DNA from: UBA9865 sp035647835
GTDB taxonomy: Bacteria; Bacillota; Dethiobacteria; Dethiobacterales; Dethiobacteraceae
Assembly: GCA_035647835.1 (NCBI GenBank)
Contig: DASRMS010000186.1
Span: 1-39,019, forward strand
Direction of reading: 5' to 3'
Length of the DNA stretch: 39,019 nucleotides
The translations under genes were made by a program, and so were the position numbers. This document shows positions 15,809 through 25,249 of this stretch, one piece after another. Below the pieces are notes generated by a model that was not told the DNA's origin, made no database searches, and worked only from the letters and a program-made list of their open reading frames with translations. The first letter of the stretch is position 1; every line of letters begins with the position of its first letter.

Positions 15809-18800
15809 CTAGTCTACGCCAAAATATGCCTCTACTGCTTTCTTGTAACCCAAGCCAAAACTCGGCTGGATTTCCTGTGCTTCACATGATTGAAGGAGCT
15901 TCGACAAAGCGTCCCCAATATCTTTTCCTGGTATATACAACTCGCCGAAAGCCTGCCCTGCCCGATTGATGTGACCAATAGTACCAGTAGCATCACTAAT
16001 CGTTTTCATCCGTTCTCCAATTATACCACATAGTTTCGCGGCATTGGCTCTGATTTCCTTATAATCATCGAGGACAAGGGCGAAGGTGGAAACCCCCCAC
16101 ATAGCTGTTGTAACCCCAGTAATCACACCTACCCCAACTTCCATGATGTTTTCGGGGAAAAGGCCGATTAGATAATCTGCCATCCCTGCACGCTCTCCGC
16201 TTTCAAATACGGAAACCACATCGTAAGTTGTCTGGTTAATCTCCAGCCATGCCCAGCGGGGTTTACCGTCAATGGCAACTGGGTAATCAGGTATGATATA
16301 TAAGGTTCCCTCCATGGCACCGTCCTCTATTTTAGCGGTGAGGCGCTTGACAAGTAGTGGTGGATAACCATTTTCGCTCAGTTCCTGTGCTGACGCTTCA
16401 TACTGTCCAGCTTCCGTGGGTGCCATAATATACATACTTGCGTCCTTCGGCAGCCCGTTCCAAACATCCAGATAGCTGATTCCCTCACTATTGGGCAGTG
16501 CAGAAGCTTCGGCTTCAGAGGCAAAATAGCCGCACATCAAGTTATAGGCCCACTGCTTCTCCTCTTCACCACGGTGTAATTGGTTGCGGTGATTCATTAA
16601 GTCCACGACGGCTTCGGCCTTTTTAGTATCGCTTTTCATGGTGACAATCAGAGCAATTGGTGCAGTGATTCGTCCCGCTGTCACTTCAAGTTTTTTAGCG
16701 GTTTCGCGGCCAAAGTCGGTAAAGTTCTTGACAAAACGACTGATTGTTGCGTGTCCCAGCCAACGACCGATCGAATAATTTGTAGGATCTTTCGCTGCTT
16801 TCGCCTCTGCTTCCACCATTTTTTCATACGGCTGTGCCGCTTCGCTGCTCATCTCTGGGATCCCCCAAGCCAGGGTATGGCATACTTCTGTTATTTTTTG
16901 ATCTTTTCCCAGGATTGTGGTGTGTACAACTTGATCATTGATATCTGTGCCTAGTTTGATGGAAATAGATTCGAATTCATAATTAGAGCTATCTACCCAA
17001 CCGGCTTCATCGAACAACAGCCCCTGTTTTGTATCAAGTACTGGCAGGATAAGCTCCCCGCCCTCACTTTTAGCGGTGGCAATATAACTAATATCGATCG
17101 GATCAAGGCTCATATCCGGCAAGGAAACCTCTCTCTCAAAGACAGTAACAGTCTCATAAAAGTCGCTGCCATTCTCCCCGCCGCCCAGTGCTGCGGCAAA
17201 GTCACCAAACATTCCTTGTGTCGCCGCCATACCAGCGCTGCCCACAAGCTTGCCGGTCATTTCTATAATAATCTTAGACTTAGCTGGCGAGATTTCCCCT
17301 AAATCCACATCGCTGCTGATTTCACATAGGCCGTAAAGCTCCGAGATATCACGGGAAAACACTGGCACATAAATTCTTAATTCACCTTTGGCATCGGTAT
17401 AGGAAACCGCCGGCAGCCAGGTGGGAATCTCCTCGACAGCACCGAGACGCTGCAGGTTTTCCTTACCCACAGTTGTTAGCTTCACCTGGCTGTGCTGCGG
17501 CCGGTAGCCAAGCCGGGAGAGCATGGTGTGGGCCAAAATTGCTAGATCATACTGACTTCCCCATCCCTGGGTAAGCACCGCTTCTGGTGCATAGTAGTAA
17601 TGGGCTATGTCTGTGCTCGGCACACACTTCTGGCCATTCATCACACTCAAGAAGTCTTCATCAGTTCTCACGCTTTGCAAGAGTTGACTTCCATAGAGCG
17701 TGAGAGAAGGGGCCGGAACCTGCTCACCTAAAATCTCGGCATCCGACAGCCCCACCCGTGTGGTCAGATTCGGCTCCTGGCGGGTTGAGTGATACTTGGT
17801 GACAGCAGTGGTCACCGCTTCATTGAGGATGTTTTCAAATTCGCTGTTGATGGGGATTTCTGGGGTCTTAGCCAACAGCGCCTGATATGGATACACGCTC
17901 TCGCTCACCGGAACCTCAAGGTCACGGAGCGCTGTACTCGTTAGCGTCCAATCTGCAGGGGCGGACTCATACGGAAGGGTAAATACCAGCAGCCCGCGTC
18001 GCTTTTGCCCATCGAAGGCTCCCCAGTTGCCGACAGCATTATATGCCCCATACAGGAGCATCGCTGTTTGCTCCACATTAACCGCCACAATGCCCTCGTT
18101 TTCTTCAGAGTCATCTGCAAAGTTGCCAAGTCCCTTACGTGCCCCGGCAATCCGTTTGAGTTCCTCAGCGTTAAGTTCCCTAACCTCCCCTGGGAGAGGC
18201 TTGGTGATTTCACTGCTTCTTTGCAGCTGCAGTACACCTGCCAGCCCACCTGTACCGGCACCATCTTTTTTGTCCTCGATGGTGAAGTCGAGCACTAGAT
18301 GATTACTGTCAGGCTCCAGGCGTGACAGAGAGTTAATCTTCAGGTTAAAATATTCATGTGCAAAGGTTTTGCCGATACTACCAGTAACATAGGGGCTGCC
18401 TTCCGTTACAGGGATAGTAAGAGAGCCCTCCTGCAAATCTCCAAAAATACTTGATTTTACTTTTAAAAGCTCTTGGGGAACGAAAAACGGTAAGCGCACA
18501 TTATTGCACGATCCCGGTGCAAGCATTGTTTTACCCGTGAAGCCCAAGGGCAGATTATAGACGATATTGCTCATCTCGGTCAATAGTACACCTTGATCAG
18601 TCTCCAACTGATGTAAAAGTCGTTTTTGGGGGTCGATATCTAAAAGTGCCTGTACATGGCTGTCAAAGCGCGCCTCCAATACTCGAAAGCTCACATCCTT
18701 TTGTTTATTAGCAGATGTGTCGTCGGACTCTGCCTGTGCTATTGAAACGCCCTCAAGCGTAGTAAGGTCCTTCTTGCCGGTAATGGCAAGTGAGAAGGCC

Positions 18801-21800
18801 TCGCTGATTTTGTTAGCAGCGGTTGTCGGCAGACTATCCAGGTTTACTAGGTTTCGTGCTCTCCCCCCAGTCAGTGACAACTGGATATGTCCATTGACGG
18901 TGTCATACATATGCAGGGACAGCTCGCCGACATTTTCTCCCGTGCCCATGTCTGCTAAAAACACCAGCATGCCGCTGCGTTTTTCCCCTTTCATCACCGT
19001 AACCTCAGGGTCTCCCGGGAGGGCAAATGGTGTTTCTGCCAGCCAGGTTGCCTCTGAAGCTGGCATCATCTGCCCTTCATTATAGGAGACGTAGAAGTGG
19101 TTGAAGATATTAGGGATTCTATATCCTTTTTCAGGATCAGCAGAGTTTGCTGCTTTGAAAGTAAGTTCTGTGTTTAGAGCCAGAAAGCATTTTCCGCTGG
19201 GAGGGGTGATCCCTTTAAATAGATCCAGTACATAGGCTTCAGATACTGTGAGGCTGCCGAAGTTATTGGCGGCAGTCTTATCTTTTAACGGCACTCTAAA
19301 TAGCACACGACTATCCACATTCGGCAGATCGCTGCCATACAGCAGCTGCGCCGCTTGCCGATCATAGTTAACGAGCTTCTCCCCTGTCGCCATAGTAACC
19401 ATACCGGGTTTTAACGTCTCGCCAAGCTTACTCTTCAGCGGAGAAAAGTTTTCTAGGTTGATTCCCGAATGAAGATTGAGGCGGCTGCCGTCAGCGGTGC
19501 TGCAGTCAATCTGGATTGTAAAATCAATGCCGTCTTTGGGAGTGGGTTCATCAATCCGTTTCAAAAGATCAGCGAGTTTAGCCGCTATATCCTCGACATT
19601 GTTCGTAACAATATAGTCCCCGCCAGCTACTTGGGCAGCGGCCTGGAAGGCAGCCTCATAAGCAGCTGCATTTGTAGTGTTTAGCAAGCCTGCAATCAGG
19701 ACCCTAATGCCGCTATTTTTCAGTTCCGCGAGCACCTCATCGATCAGCTGCTTTTCAATCTCGTCGCCACCTGAAATTGCGGCATCGGTAAAGAAGACTA
19801 ATACCCGCTTGCTGCTCGGTACGGTAGAAAGGTTTTGCTGGGCAAGCTGGAGTGCCGTGATCGTCGGTGTTCCTCCTCCAGCCACAAGACTGCCAATCGC
19901 CTGTAAAGCGGGCGCCTGCTTGTCTGTTGTGATCTGATCGTAACAAGGTTCAGCCCCGCCCAATGGTTCGGCAAAGCTGCCCACCTGCATCAAGGTACCT
20001 TTAGGCAGACCGAGAATAAAATCATGGAAAATCGCCTTGACGCCATCCAAGCGCCAGCCAACATCACTGTCAGGATCCTCCGCAGGGTCGTCATCCATCG
20101 AACCGGAGCGGTCAATCATCAGTGACACAACGGGCACCGCACTACTTTCGTCAGCTGTGACGGTGGGACGTTGATAATCTATAGTAAACTGATTGCCTAA
20201 CTTGCCGGCAACCGAGGCAAAAACACCGTCCAAGGCGTTTTTATCTCCGGCAGCAAAATAGGCACCGTTGGCAGATGATTTTGCCATCTGCACCAGGGTA
20301 GCAGGATCATGCCCCTTGCCGAAGCCGATGGTGAGAATTGTCACGCCGCTGGCCTTGATTTGTCCGAGCAGCTTATCCTTTGTCAGCGCGCTCCCAGTAC
20401 CATCAACTCCCGGTTCACGAGAATCCGCGCCATCGGAAAAGACCACAGCATAGCCTCTCTTTTTACCTTTCAGCAGCCCCATGGCGCGACTGGTGGCATC
20501 GTATAAGGATGTCGCGCCGCCTGCTTTAATCGTCGCCAAAGATTTTAAAACAGCTGCTTTTCCTGCACCTTGATGCTCTGTGATTTTCTGAGCAAACTGA
20601 ATCAAGCGGATATTGGAGTTTTCGGGAAGCCCGCTGACAAAACGTTTAGCCGCTTCAATGCAAGGCTGCATATTCTCCCCCATGGAACCGGAGGAATCAA
20701 GTACCAACACCACGTCTGATCCGGCTGGCTCACGGGTGATGTTGGTAATAACGGCATCAACCCCATTCTCTGTAATGGCAACGTCCTCTTTATTCAGGGA
20801 AATATCCCTGTCAAGGGGATCATTAAGCACCAGAGAAACGGAAGCGGTAGCTCCGTTGTCTTTATTCGTTAAAATTTCGATCCCGCCCTCATTGAGGTCA
20901 AAATCACCGTACTTCCGTGACATCGCGCCTACTGCATACTCCATTTCCTGTGGGATCGTCACCGTAGTGACCTCCCCGGCGCTAACTGGGACAAGACGAA
21001 GGAAAGAAAGCTCATCCCCTAGACCAGAGGGAAATGAGACATTGTAGTAACCAGCTGGCACGTTAAAGAGCATAGTGCCATTTTGTTCGGTGACACTAAA
21101 TGCATTGTTCTCCCCAAGAGCGCTATGGGTAATGGTTGCCCAATTCGGCTGCTGGACTCCAGCCATGCCCAGGGGTATCCCCGTCACGCGGATGGCGCCG
21201 CTCGCTTCTCCCCATTTTACTTTTTCGATTTCAGCCACATTATCAATGCACACTGTGATTTCCTCGGGAAGCTGTTCTGAAGACGCCGTAAATTTATAGC
21301 ACAACATCCCCTCTGCCAGGGGTAAATCGTCAAACACAAACTTATTGCCCTTTTTCGTATTTAGTTCATCAGAGGAGATTACTTTGCTGACATTATATTG
21401 ATACGAGCCATAGTTGACAGCCTGTTCAACTCTGAACTCAACCCCGCTGTTTGCGTCTCCTTTTAGTGATATTGTGGCCGATTGCAGCTGGCCCGGCGTA
21501 CATTCTGTATAGAAATAGTATTCGCCCTCTTCAGCCTTGTTGATCTGCTCCCTGCTGATGGTCATCTCTTTTCCCAAAGGAAGGGTAGATATTTTTACCA
21601 CATGCAGGTCTGCGGCTTCTTCAGAGATTTGGGCATCAACCCACCATGTGGTGTGATCATTTTCCTTAACCGAAAAAACACTGTGCTCTGCCGTGCTGCC
21701 ATAGCGGGTGGCCCCGAGCTTGTTGGCATACCAGCGCAGCCACAAAATTGAAATCTCACTCTCAAGTGGAATAGACATATTCCACACCTCACCCCTCACG

Positions 21801-22156
21801 GCCTGAGTTTTGGGTGTCAACCCCTCGAGGGTGTGCAGCAGCAGTTCTTCGCTGTTTTCCACCTGCTCTACAATACTATATAACGAATACGAACCCAATG
21901 GATTGAAATATGGAATAGCAAGATCACCCCAGTCGTCAGCAGAACCCGTCTCGATTTCTACAAAGTCCACACCAGGTTTGCCAATGCCATCTTCAGGCAT
22001 CTTATTGAGACCGGTTAATTCTGGGGCGGCCACTGCGCTGATTTGTTCCAACGGGACTTTTTCGCCGGCAACCTCATCTTGATTTCCGCCGCAGCCTGCT
22101 AACGGGACAACCACCAGTGCAATCACCAGCAGATAGGCGATAATTTTTTTAAACAA
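15809..22156 (-). CDS. giant lipoprotein with two von Willebrand A domains
   Basis: This 2115-residue exported lipoprotein has its signal ending in VVPLAGC (Cys 22). Beta-rich, all-extracellular sequence follows to about residue 470. The first vWA domain (about 475-650) has MIDAS motif DSSGSMG, then GGATSLYDA and FSDGADS. The second (about 670-860) has DRSGSMDDD, GGGTPTITAL and FFTDAAISGG. Both keep the DxSxS, Thr and Asp metal-ligand set, so both should bind a divalent cation. A long middle region follows. Near 1525, a GWGSQYDLAILAHTMLSRLGYR-like segment (given here as GWGSQYDLAIL plus SRLGYRPQ) resembles the core helix of transglutaminase-like domains without the catalytic Cys. The C-terminal 600 residues include an amphipathic or hydrophobic stretch (about 2010-2040). 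The TTG at 22156 fits GAGGAGG (22165-22171). An ATG at 22177 would precede that site and is rejected. Same operator as the zinc-ribbon operon. Probably a surface adhesion or matrix-binding protein. Confidence 0.85.
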   Translation of the reverse strand: MFKKIIAYLLVIALVVVPLAGCGGNQDEVAGEKVPLEQISAVAAPELTGLNKMPEDGIGKPGVDFVEIETGSADDWGDLAIPYFNPLGSYSLYSIVEQVENSEELLLHTLEGLTPKTQAVRGEVWNMSIPLESEISILWLRWYANKLGATRYGSTAEHSVFSVKENDHTTWWVDAQISEEAADLHVVKISTLPLGKEMTISREQINKAEEGEYYFYTECTPGQLQSATISLKGDANSGVEFRVEQAVNYGSYQYNVSKVISSDELNTKKGNKFVFDDLPLAEGMLCYKFTASSEQLPEEITVCIDNVAEIEKVKWGEASGAIRVTGIPLGMAGVQQPNWATITHSALGENNAFSVTEQNGTMLFNVPAGYYNVSFPSGLGDELSFLRLVPVSAGEVTTVTIPQEMEYAVGAMSRKYGDFDLNEGGIEILTNKDNGATASVSLVLNDPLDRDISLNKEDVAITENGVDAVITNITREPAGSDVVLVLDSSGSMGENMQPCIEAAKRFVSGLPENSNIRLIQFAQKITEHQGAGKAAVLKSLATIKAGGATSLYDATSRAMGLLKGKKRGYAVVFSDGADSREPGVDGTGSALTKDKLLGQIKASGVTILTIGFGKGHDPATLVQMAKSSANGAYFAAGDKNALDGVFASVAGKLGNQFTIDYQRPTVTADESSAVPVVSLMIDRSGSMDDDPAEDPDSDVGWRLDGVKAIFHDFILGLPKGTLMQVGSFAEPLGGAEPCYDQITTDKQAPALQAIGSLVAGGGTPTITALQLAQQNLSTVPSSKRVLVFFTDAAISGGDEIEKQLIDEVLAELKNSGIRVLIAGLLNTTNAAAYEAAFQAAAQVAGGDYIVTNNVEDIAAKLADLLKRIDEPTPKDGIDFTIQIDCSTADGSRLNLHSGINLENFSPLKSKLGETLKPGMVTMATGEKLVNYDRQAAQLLYGSDLPNVDSRVLFRVPLKDKTAANNFGSLTVSEAYVLDLFKGITPPSGKCFLALNTELTFKAANSADPEKGYRIPNIFNHFYVSYNEGQMMPASEATWLAETPFALPGDPEVTVMKGEKRSGMLVFLADMGTGENVGELSLHMYDTVNGHIQLSLTGGRARNLVNLDSLPTTAANKISEAFSLAITGKKDLTTLEGVSIAQAESDDTSANKQKDVSFRVLEARFDSHVQALLDIDPQKRLLHQLETDQGVLLTEMSNIVYNLPLGFTGKTMLAPGSCNNVRLPFFVPQELLKVKSSIFGDLQEGSLTIPVTEGSPYVTGSIGKTFAHEYFNLKINSLSRLEPDSNHLVLDFTIEDKKDGAGTGGLAGVLQLQRSSEITKPLPGEVRELNAEELKRIAGARKGLGNFADDSEENEGIVAVNVEQTAMLLYGAYNAVGNWGAFDGQKRRGLLVFTLPYESAPADWTLTSTALRDLEVPVSESVYPYQALLAKTPEIPINSEFENILNEAVTTAVTKYHSTRQEPNLTTRVGLSDAEILGEQVPAPSLTLYGSQLLQSVRTDEDFLSVMNGQKCVPSTDIAHYYYAPEAVLTQGWGSQYDLAILAHTMLSRLGYRPQHSQVKLTTVGKENLQRLGAVEEIPTWLPAVSYTDAKGELRIYVPVFSRDISELYGLCEISSDVDLGEISPAKSKIIIEMTGKLVGSAGMAATQGMFGDFAAALGGGENGSDFYETVTVFEREVSLPDMSLDPIDISYIATAKSEGGELILPVLDTKQGLLFDEAGWVDSSNYEFESISIKLGTDINDQVVHTTILGKDQKITEVCHTLAWGIPEMSSEAAQPYEKMVEAEAKAAKDPTNYSIGRWLGHATISRFVKNFTDFGRETAKKLEVTAGRITAPIALIVTMKSDTKKAEAVVDLMNHRNQLHRGEEEKQWAYNLMCGYFASEAEASALPNSEGISYLDVWNGLPKDASMYIMAPTEAGQYEASAQELSENGYPPLLVKRLTAKIEDGAMEGTLYIIPDYPVAIDGKPRWAWLEINQTTYDVVSVFESGERAGMADYLIGLFPENIMEVGVGVITGVTTAMWGVSTFALVLDDYKEIRANAAKLCGIIGERMKTISDATGTIGHINRAGQAFGELYIPGKDIGDALSKLLQSCEAQEIQPSFGLGYKKAVEAYFGVD

Positions 22157-22217
22157 ACTCCATACCTCCTCTTCCATTGTCTGTATTTGTCATTCTGCAT
22201 TGTGCATCTAAAAAAGA

Positions 22218-22248
22218 GTGATCTCCCTGTCACCATGCGATCACCCCT
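22218..22248 (-). promoter_or_regulatory. additional GGGGTGATC box and inverted repeat in the giant gene's leader
   Basis: Between the -10 box and the start codon, on the minus strand, AGGGGTGATC (22239-22248) repeats the operator box. With a second half (22218-22223) it forms an inverted repeat GTGATC-N15-GATCAC. This copy has no counterpart in the leader of the zinc-ribbon operon. Binding there would lie downstream of the transcription start and could repress. Confidence 0.5.
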
Positions 22249-22267
22249 GAAAAACTTACATACTTCC

Positions 22268-22273
22268 ATTATG
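22268..22273 (-). promoter_or_regulatory. -10 box of the giant lipoprotein promoter
   Basis: CATAAT lies exactly 18 bp from the operator edge at 22292, matching the 18-bp gap before TATAAT in the promoter at 12809. The following bases are also similar (ATAATG...GAAGT). The start site would be near 22261, leaving a leader of about 105 nt. Confidence 0.6.
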
Positions 22274-22291
22274 TACGATAATGTTCTCCCA

Positions 22292-22347
22292 GTAATCACC
22301 CGAAGGATGAAAAAACTATCAAAATAGGGGTGATTTTGGGGGTGATC
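22292..22347. promoter_or_regulatory. shared operator, copy 2 (GGGGTGAT boxes)
   Basis: These 56 bp, read on the minus strand, align without gaps to 12735-12790 (46 identities). They hold the two direct ATCACCCC boxes 12 bp apart, TCATCCTT and the inverted GGTGATTAC next to the promoter. Differences fall mostly in the 15-bp linker, while the boxes are kept, which is what selection on protein binding sites would give. Confidence 0.75.
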
Positions 22348-22363
22348 TTCTGAAATGATACAA

Positions 22364-22411
22364 AAAAATCATTACTGCCGACCTTCTTGCAGCAGTAATG
22401 ATTTTTAACAA
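22364..22411 (+). terminator. hairpin terminator upstream of the operator
   Basis: A 15-bp perfect stem, AAAAATCATTACTGC (22364-22378) with its complement at 22392-22406, is symmetrical in A/T tails and could act both ways. No gene ends next to it on the plus strand. It may insulate the operator region from the formate dehydrogenase operon. The stretch 22412-22518 shows nothing I can name. Confidence 0.6.
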
Positions 22412-22518
22412 GTTGAAAGGGTTCTAGCAACATAATTAAGCTGATGTGACGAATAATCAAAGAGAAGCGAAAACGTTTTGTTGTCCTTTAGGTAAAGCTA
22501 GTGCCACAGGCAACAATA

Positions 22519-22545
22519 AAAGCGGGTGCTTTTCGCACCCGCTTT
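22519..22545 (-). terminator. intrinsic terminator of the fdhA operon
   Basis: An 11-bp GC-rich stem, AAAGCGGGTGC/GCACCCGCTTT with a five-base loop, starts ten bases after the fdhA stop codon on the coding strand. Confidence 0.8.
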
Positions 22546-22554
22546 GGTTTGAGT

Positions 22555-25233
22555 TTATGCTTTTACGATCTTGACAGCACAAGCCTTAAGCTCGGGGATG
22601 CCGGCCGTCGGACATGTTTCTGGGTTAGTAAGCAGGTTAGCTGCTGTCTCTTTGAAGTGGAAGGTCATGAAAACGACGCCTTTGGGGACCGTATCGGTGA
22701 TATTTAGGCGGGAGTTCACTGAACCGCGGCGTGAGGTGACCTTGACAGTGTCACACTCTGTCACCCCTAAGGCTTGAGCATCAGCAGGATTGATTTGCAT
22801 CAATTCCTCATCTTGCATAAACTTCAAGCCTTTGCTACGACGTGACATCGTACCGGTATGGTAGTGATAAAGAATCCGCCCTGTTGTCAACATAAAGGGA
22901 TATTCTTGATCAGGAACTTCGTCTGGACCTTGATGTTCCACACCACTAAAGTGACCTAAACCACGACTGAACTTGCCGATATGCAGAATGGGTGTGCCGG
23001 GATGTTCTGCCGTGGGGCAGGGCCAATGGATACCGCTAACGCCTAAACGATCATAGCTGATACCGGCATAGCTAGGTGTCAGTGCAGCAATTTCCTGGAA
23101 GATATCCTCTGCACAAGTATAGTCCCAAGCCAAGCCCAGTTTATTAGCCAGCTCAACTGTGATCTGCCAGTCAGCCTTAGCGTTGCCACGCGGTTTTAAC
23201 GCTGGATTTACTTTTTGCACGCGACGTTCTGTATTAGAAAAAGTGCCTTCTTTTTCTGCCCAAGAAACGGCAGGCAGCACAACGTCAGCATATTTTGCTG
23301 TTTCCGTCATAAAGATGTCTTGCACCACCAGGAAGTCTAAAGTCTCCATGCAGTGAATTACGTGTGATGAATCTGGATCTGACAGATATGGGTTCTCACC
23401 CATGATATACATCGCACGTACTTCTTTAGCTCCTGCAGCATCAAACATCTCGGAAACAGTTAAGCCAGCTTTACCAGAGAGTTCCCTACCCCAGGCCTTA
23501 GCAAATTTAGCACGTAATGAGTCGTTAGTTACTGGCTGATAGCCGGTAAAAACGTTGGGAAGGGCTCCCATGTCGCAGGCACCCTGCACATTATTCTGAC
23601 CGCGCAGCGGGTTAACACCGCTGGCAGGTTTACCCATGTTACCGGTAACCAGTGCCAAGTTAGCAACTGCTAAAACGTTATCTGTACCTGTAACATGCTG
23701 GGTAATACCCATGGTGTAGAAAATCATGGCTGCGTCTGCTGCGCCATAGAGGCGTGCAGCTTTAACAATGTCCTTTGCTGCGACACCAGTTATTTCAGAG
23801 GCATACTCAGGGGTATATCGCTCTACTGTAACTCTTAAAGCAGCAAAGTTTTCGGTTCTTTCTGCAATGAATTTCTCGTCAGCCAAGCCTTCTTTAAGGA
23901 TGACATGAGCCATGGCATTTAAGAGAGCAATGTTTGTACCAGGTTTTAATTGAAGGTGGACATCCGCGTAGTCACATAGTTCGATATAGCGGGGGTCCGC
24001 GACAATTAGTTTAGCGCCGTTTCTAGCGGCTTGCTTAATCCGATAACCAATCACAGGATGGTTTGCTGTAGTGTTAGAACCTATCACAAAGATGGCATTG
24101 GCGTTTTCAATTTCGCCAATGGTGTTTGTCATTGCGCCGCTACCAAATGCAGTGGCCAGACCGGCCACGGTAGGAGCGTGTCACAAACGGGCACAGTGAT
24201 CGACGTTGTTTGTGCCTAAGCTGCGCAGCAACTTCTGGAAGAGATAATTCTCTTCATTAGTCGTACGTGCTGAAGACAAACCAGCAATGGCATCAGCGCC
24301 GTATTGTGCCCCCACCTCCTTAAATTTAGTCGCCACAAGCTCTAAAGCCTCATCCCAAGAAGCTTCTACAAATTCACCATCTTTTTTTATCAGTGGTGTC
24401 TTTAGACGATCTGGGCTGTCAACAAAGTCCCAGCCAAAACGACCTTTGACACACAGATGACCTTTCATCGGTCCCTCGAAATTTGGTGTAATACTTATAA
24501 TTTTATCATTTCGTACATGCATGTAGAAAGTACAACCACTACCACAGTACGGGCAAGTTGTTAACACTTTATCAACTTCCCAAGGCCGACCTTGGTTCAG
24601 GCCTTGTTTTGGTGTCAAGGCACCTACTGGACAGATATCCACGCACATGCCGCAAAAGACACAAGAAGATTCTTCAATCGGGTCATCATAAGCGGGGGTT
24701 ACTTTGGTGCCAAAACCACGATACATAAAATCAATAGCACCTACACCGTTAATCTCATGGCATTTGCGTACGCATTTACCACAAAGAATACATTTATTAA
24801 GGTCCCGGAAGAAAAATGGGTTAGTATCATCAAGCGGGATCTCTCTGACTTCACCTTGATAGGGGCTGCCTTCAACATCATAGCGGTAGCTATAATCTTG
24901 TAGTTTACAGCTGCCAGTTTTCTCACAGGTCAGACAATCTTGGGGATGGTCTGCCCAAATGAGTTCTAAAATATTTTTACGCGCCTTTTTTACGCGCGTT
25001 GTTTCCGTCTCAACCACCATACCTTCAGCTACAGGAGTGGTGCAAGAGGCTGGAAGGTTTCGCGCACCAGTTACTTCAACGACGCACATGCGACAGGCAC
25101 CAACTTTGGTAAGCTCCGGATCATGACAAAAGGTAGGGATATCAATACCGACAGTTTGTGCTGCTTCCAAAACGGTCATGCCACTGTCTACTTGCAGTGC
25201 CTGGCCGTTGATGGTGATGTTCACCTTACTCAT
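22555..25233 (-). CDS. fdhA: selenocysteine-containing NAD(P)-linked formate dehydrogenase catalytic subunit
   Basis: This 892-residue subunit oxidises formate to CO2 or runs the reverse at a Mo/W-bis-MGD centre. The N terminus is NuoG-like: a [2Fe-2S] ferredoxin domain (FCHDPELTKVGACRMCVVEV), then the CxxC/His-type cluster in HPQDCLTCEKTGSCKLQ, then two [4Fe-4S] motifs (CILCGKCVRKC, CVFCGMCVDICPVG). The molybdopterin domain opens with CPYCGSGCTF. The active site NVDHCARL-U-HAPTVAGLA has U encoded by TGA at 24181-24183, followed by a SECIS hairpin. Downstream are the family's TGNMGKPASGVNPLRGQNNVQGACDMG and a C-terminal cofactor-binding domain. ATG 25233 has GGAGGGG upstream. It is the last gene of an operon with NuoE- and NuoF-like subunits, so electrons go to or from NAD(P)(H), possibly with ferredoxin bifurcation. 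Reading the TGA as a stop would wrongly split it into two genes. Confidence 0.95.
24140..24183 (-). promoter_or_regulatory. UGA selenocysteine codon and bacterial SECIS hairpin of fdhA
   Basis: Eight bases 3' of the UGA (24181-24183) a hairpin forms. Its lower stem is CTACC (24173-24169) with GGTAG (24144-24140), and its apical stem is GTGGCC/GGCCAC closed by the loop GGUCU. The GGUCU loop is the SelB-recognised feature of the E. coli fdhF SECIS. The context CARL-U-HAP matches the conserved active site of Sec-containing formate dehydrogenases. Confidence 0.93.
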
Positions 25234-25249
25234 TTTTTCCCCTCCTTCA

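Noticed and set aside
20613..21047. Plus-strand open frame of 144 codons inside the giant lipoprotein gene
   Set aside because: It overlaps the first vWA domain region in antisense and resembles no protein family.
24166..25233. Two separate genes or a disrupted formate dehydrogenase
   Set aside because: Both open frames are in the same phase, joined by a UGA in the conserved Sec position with a SECIS hairpin directly downstream.
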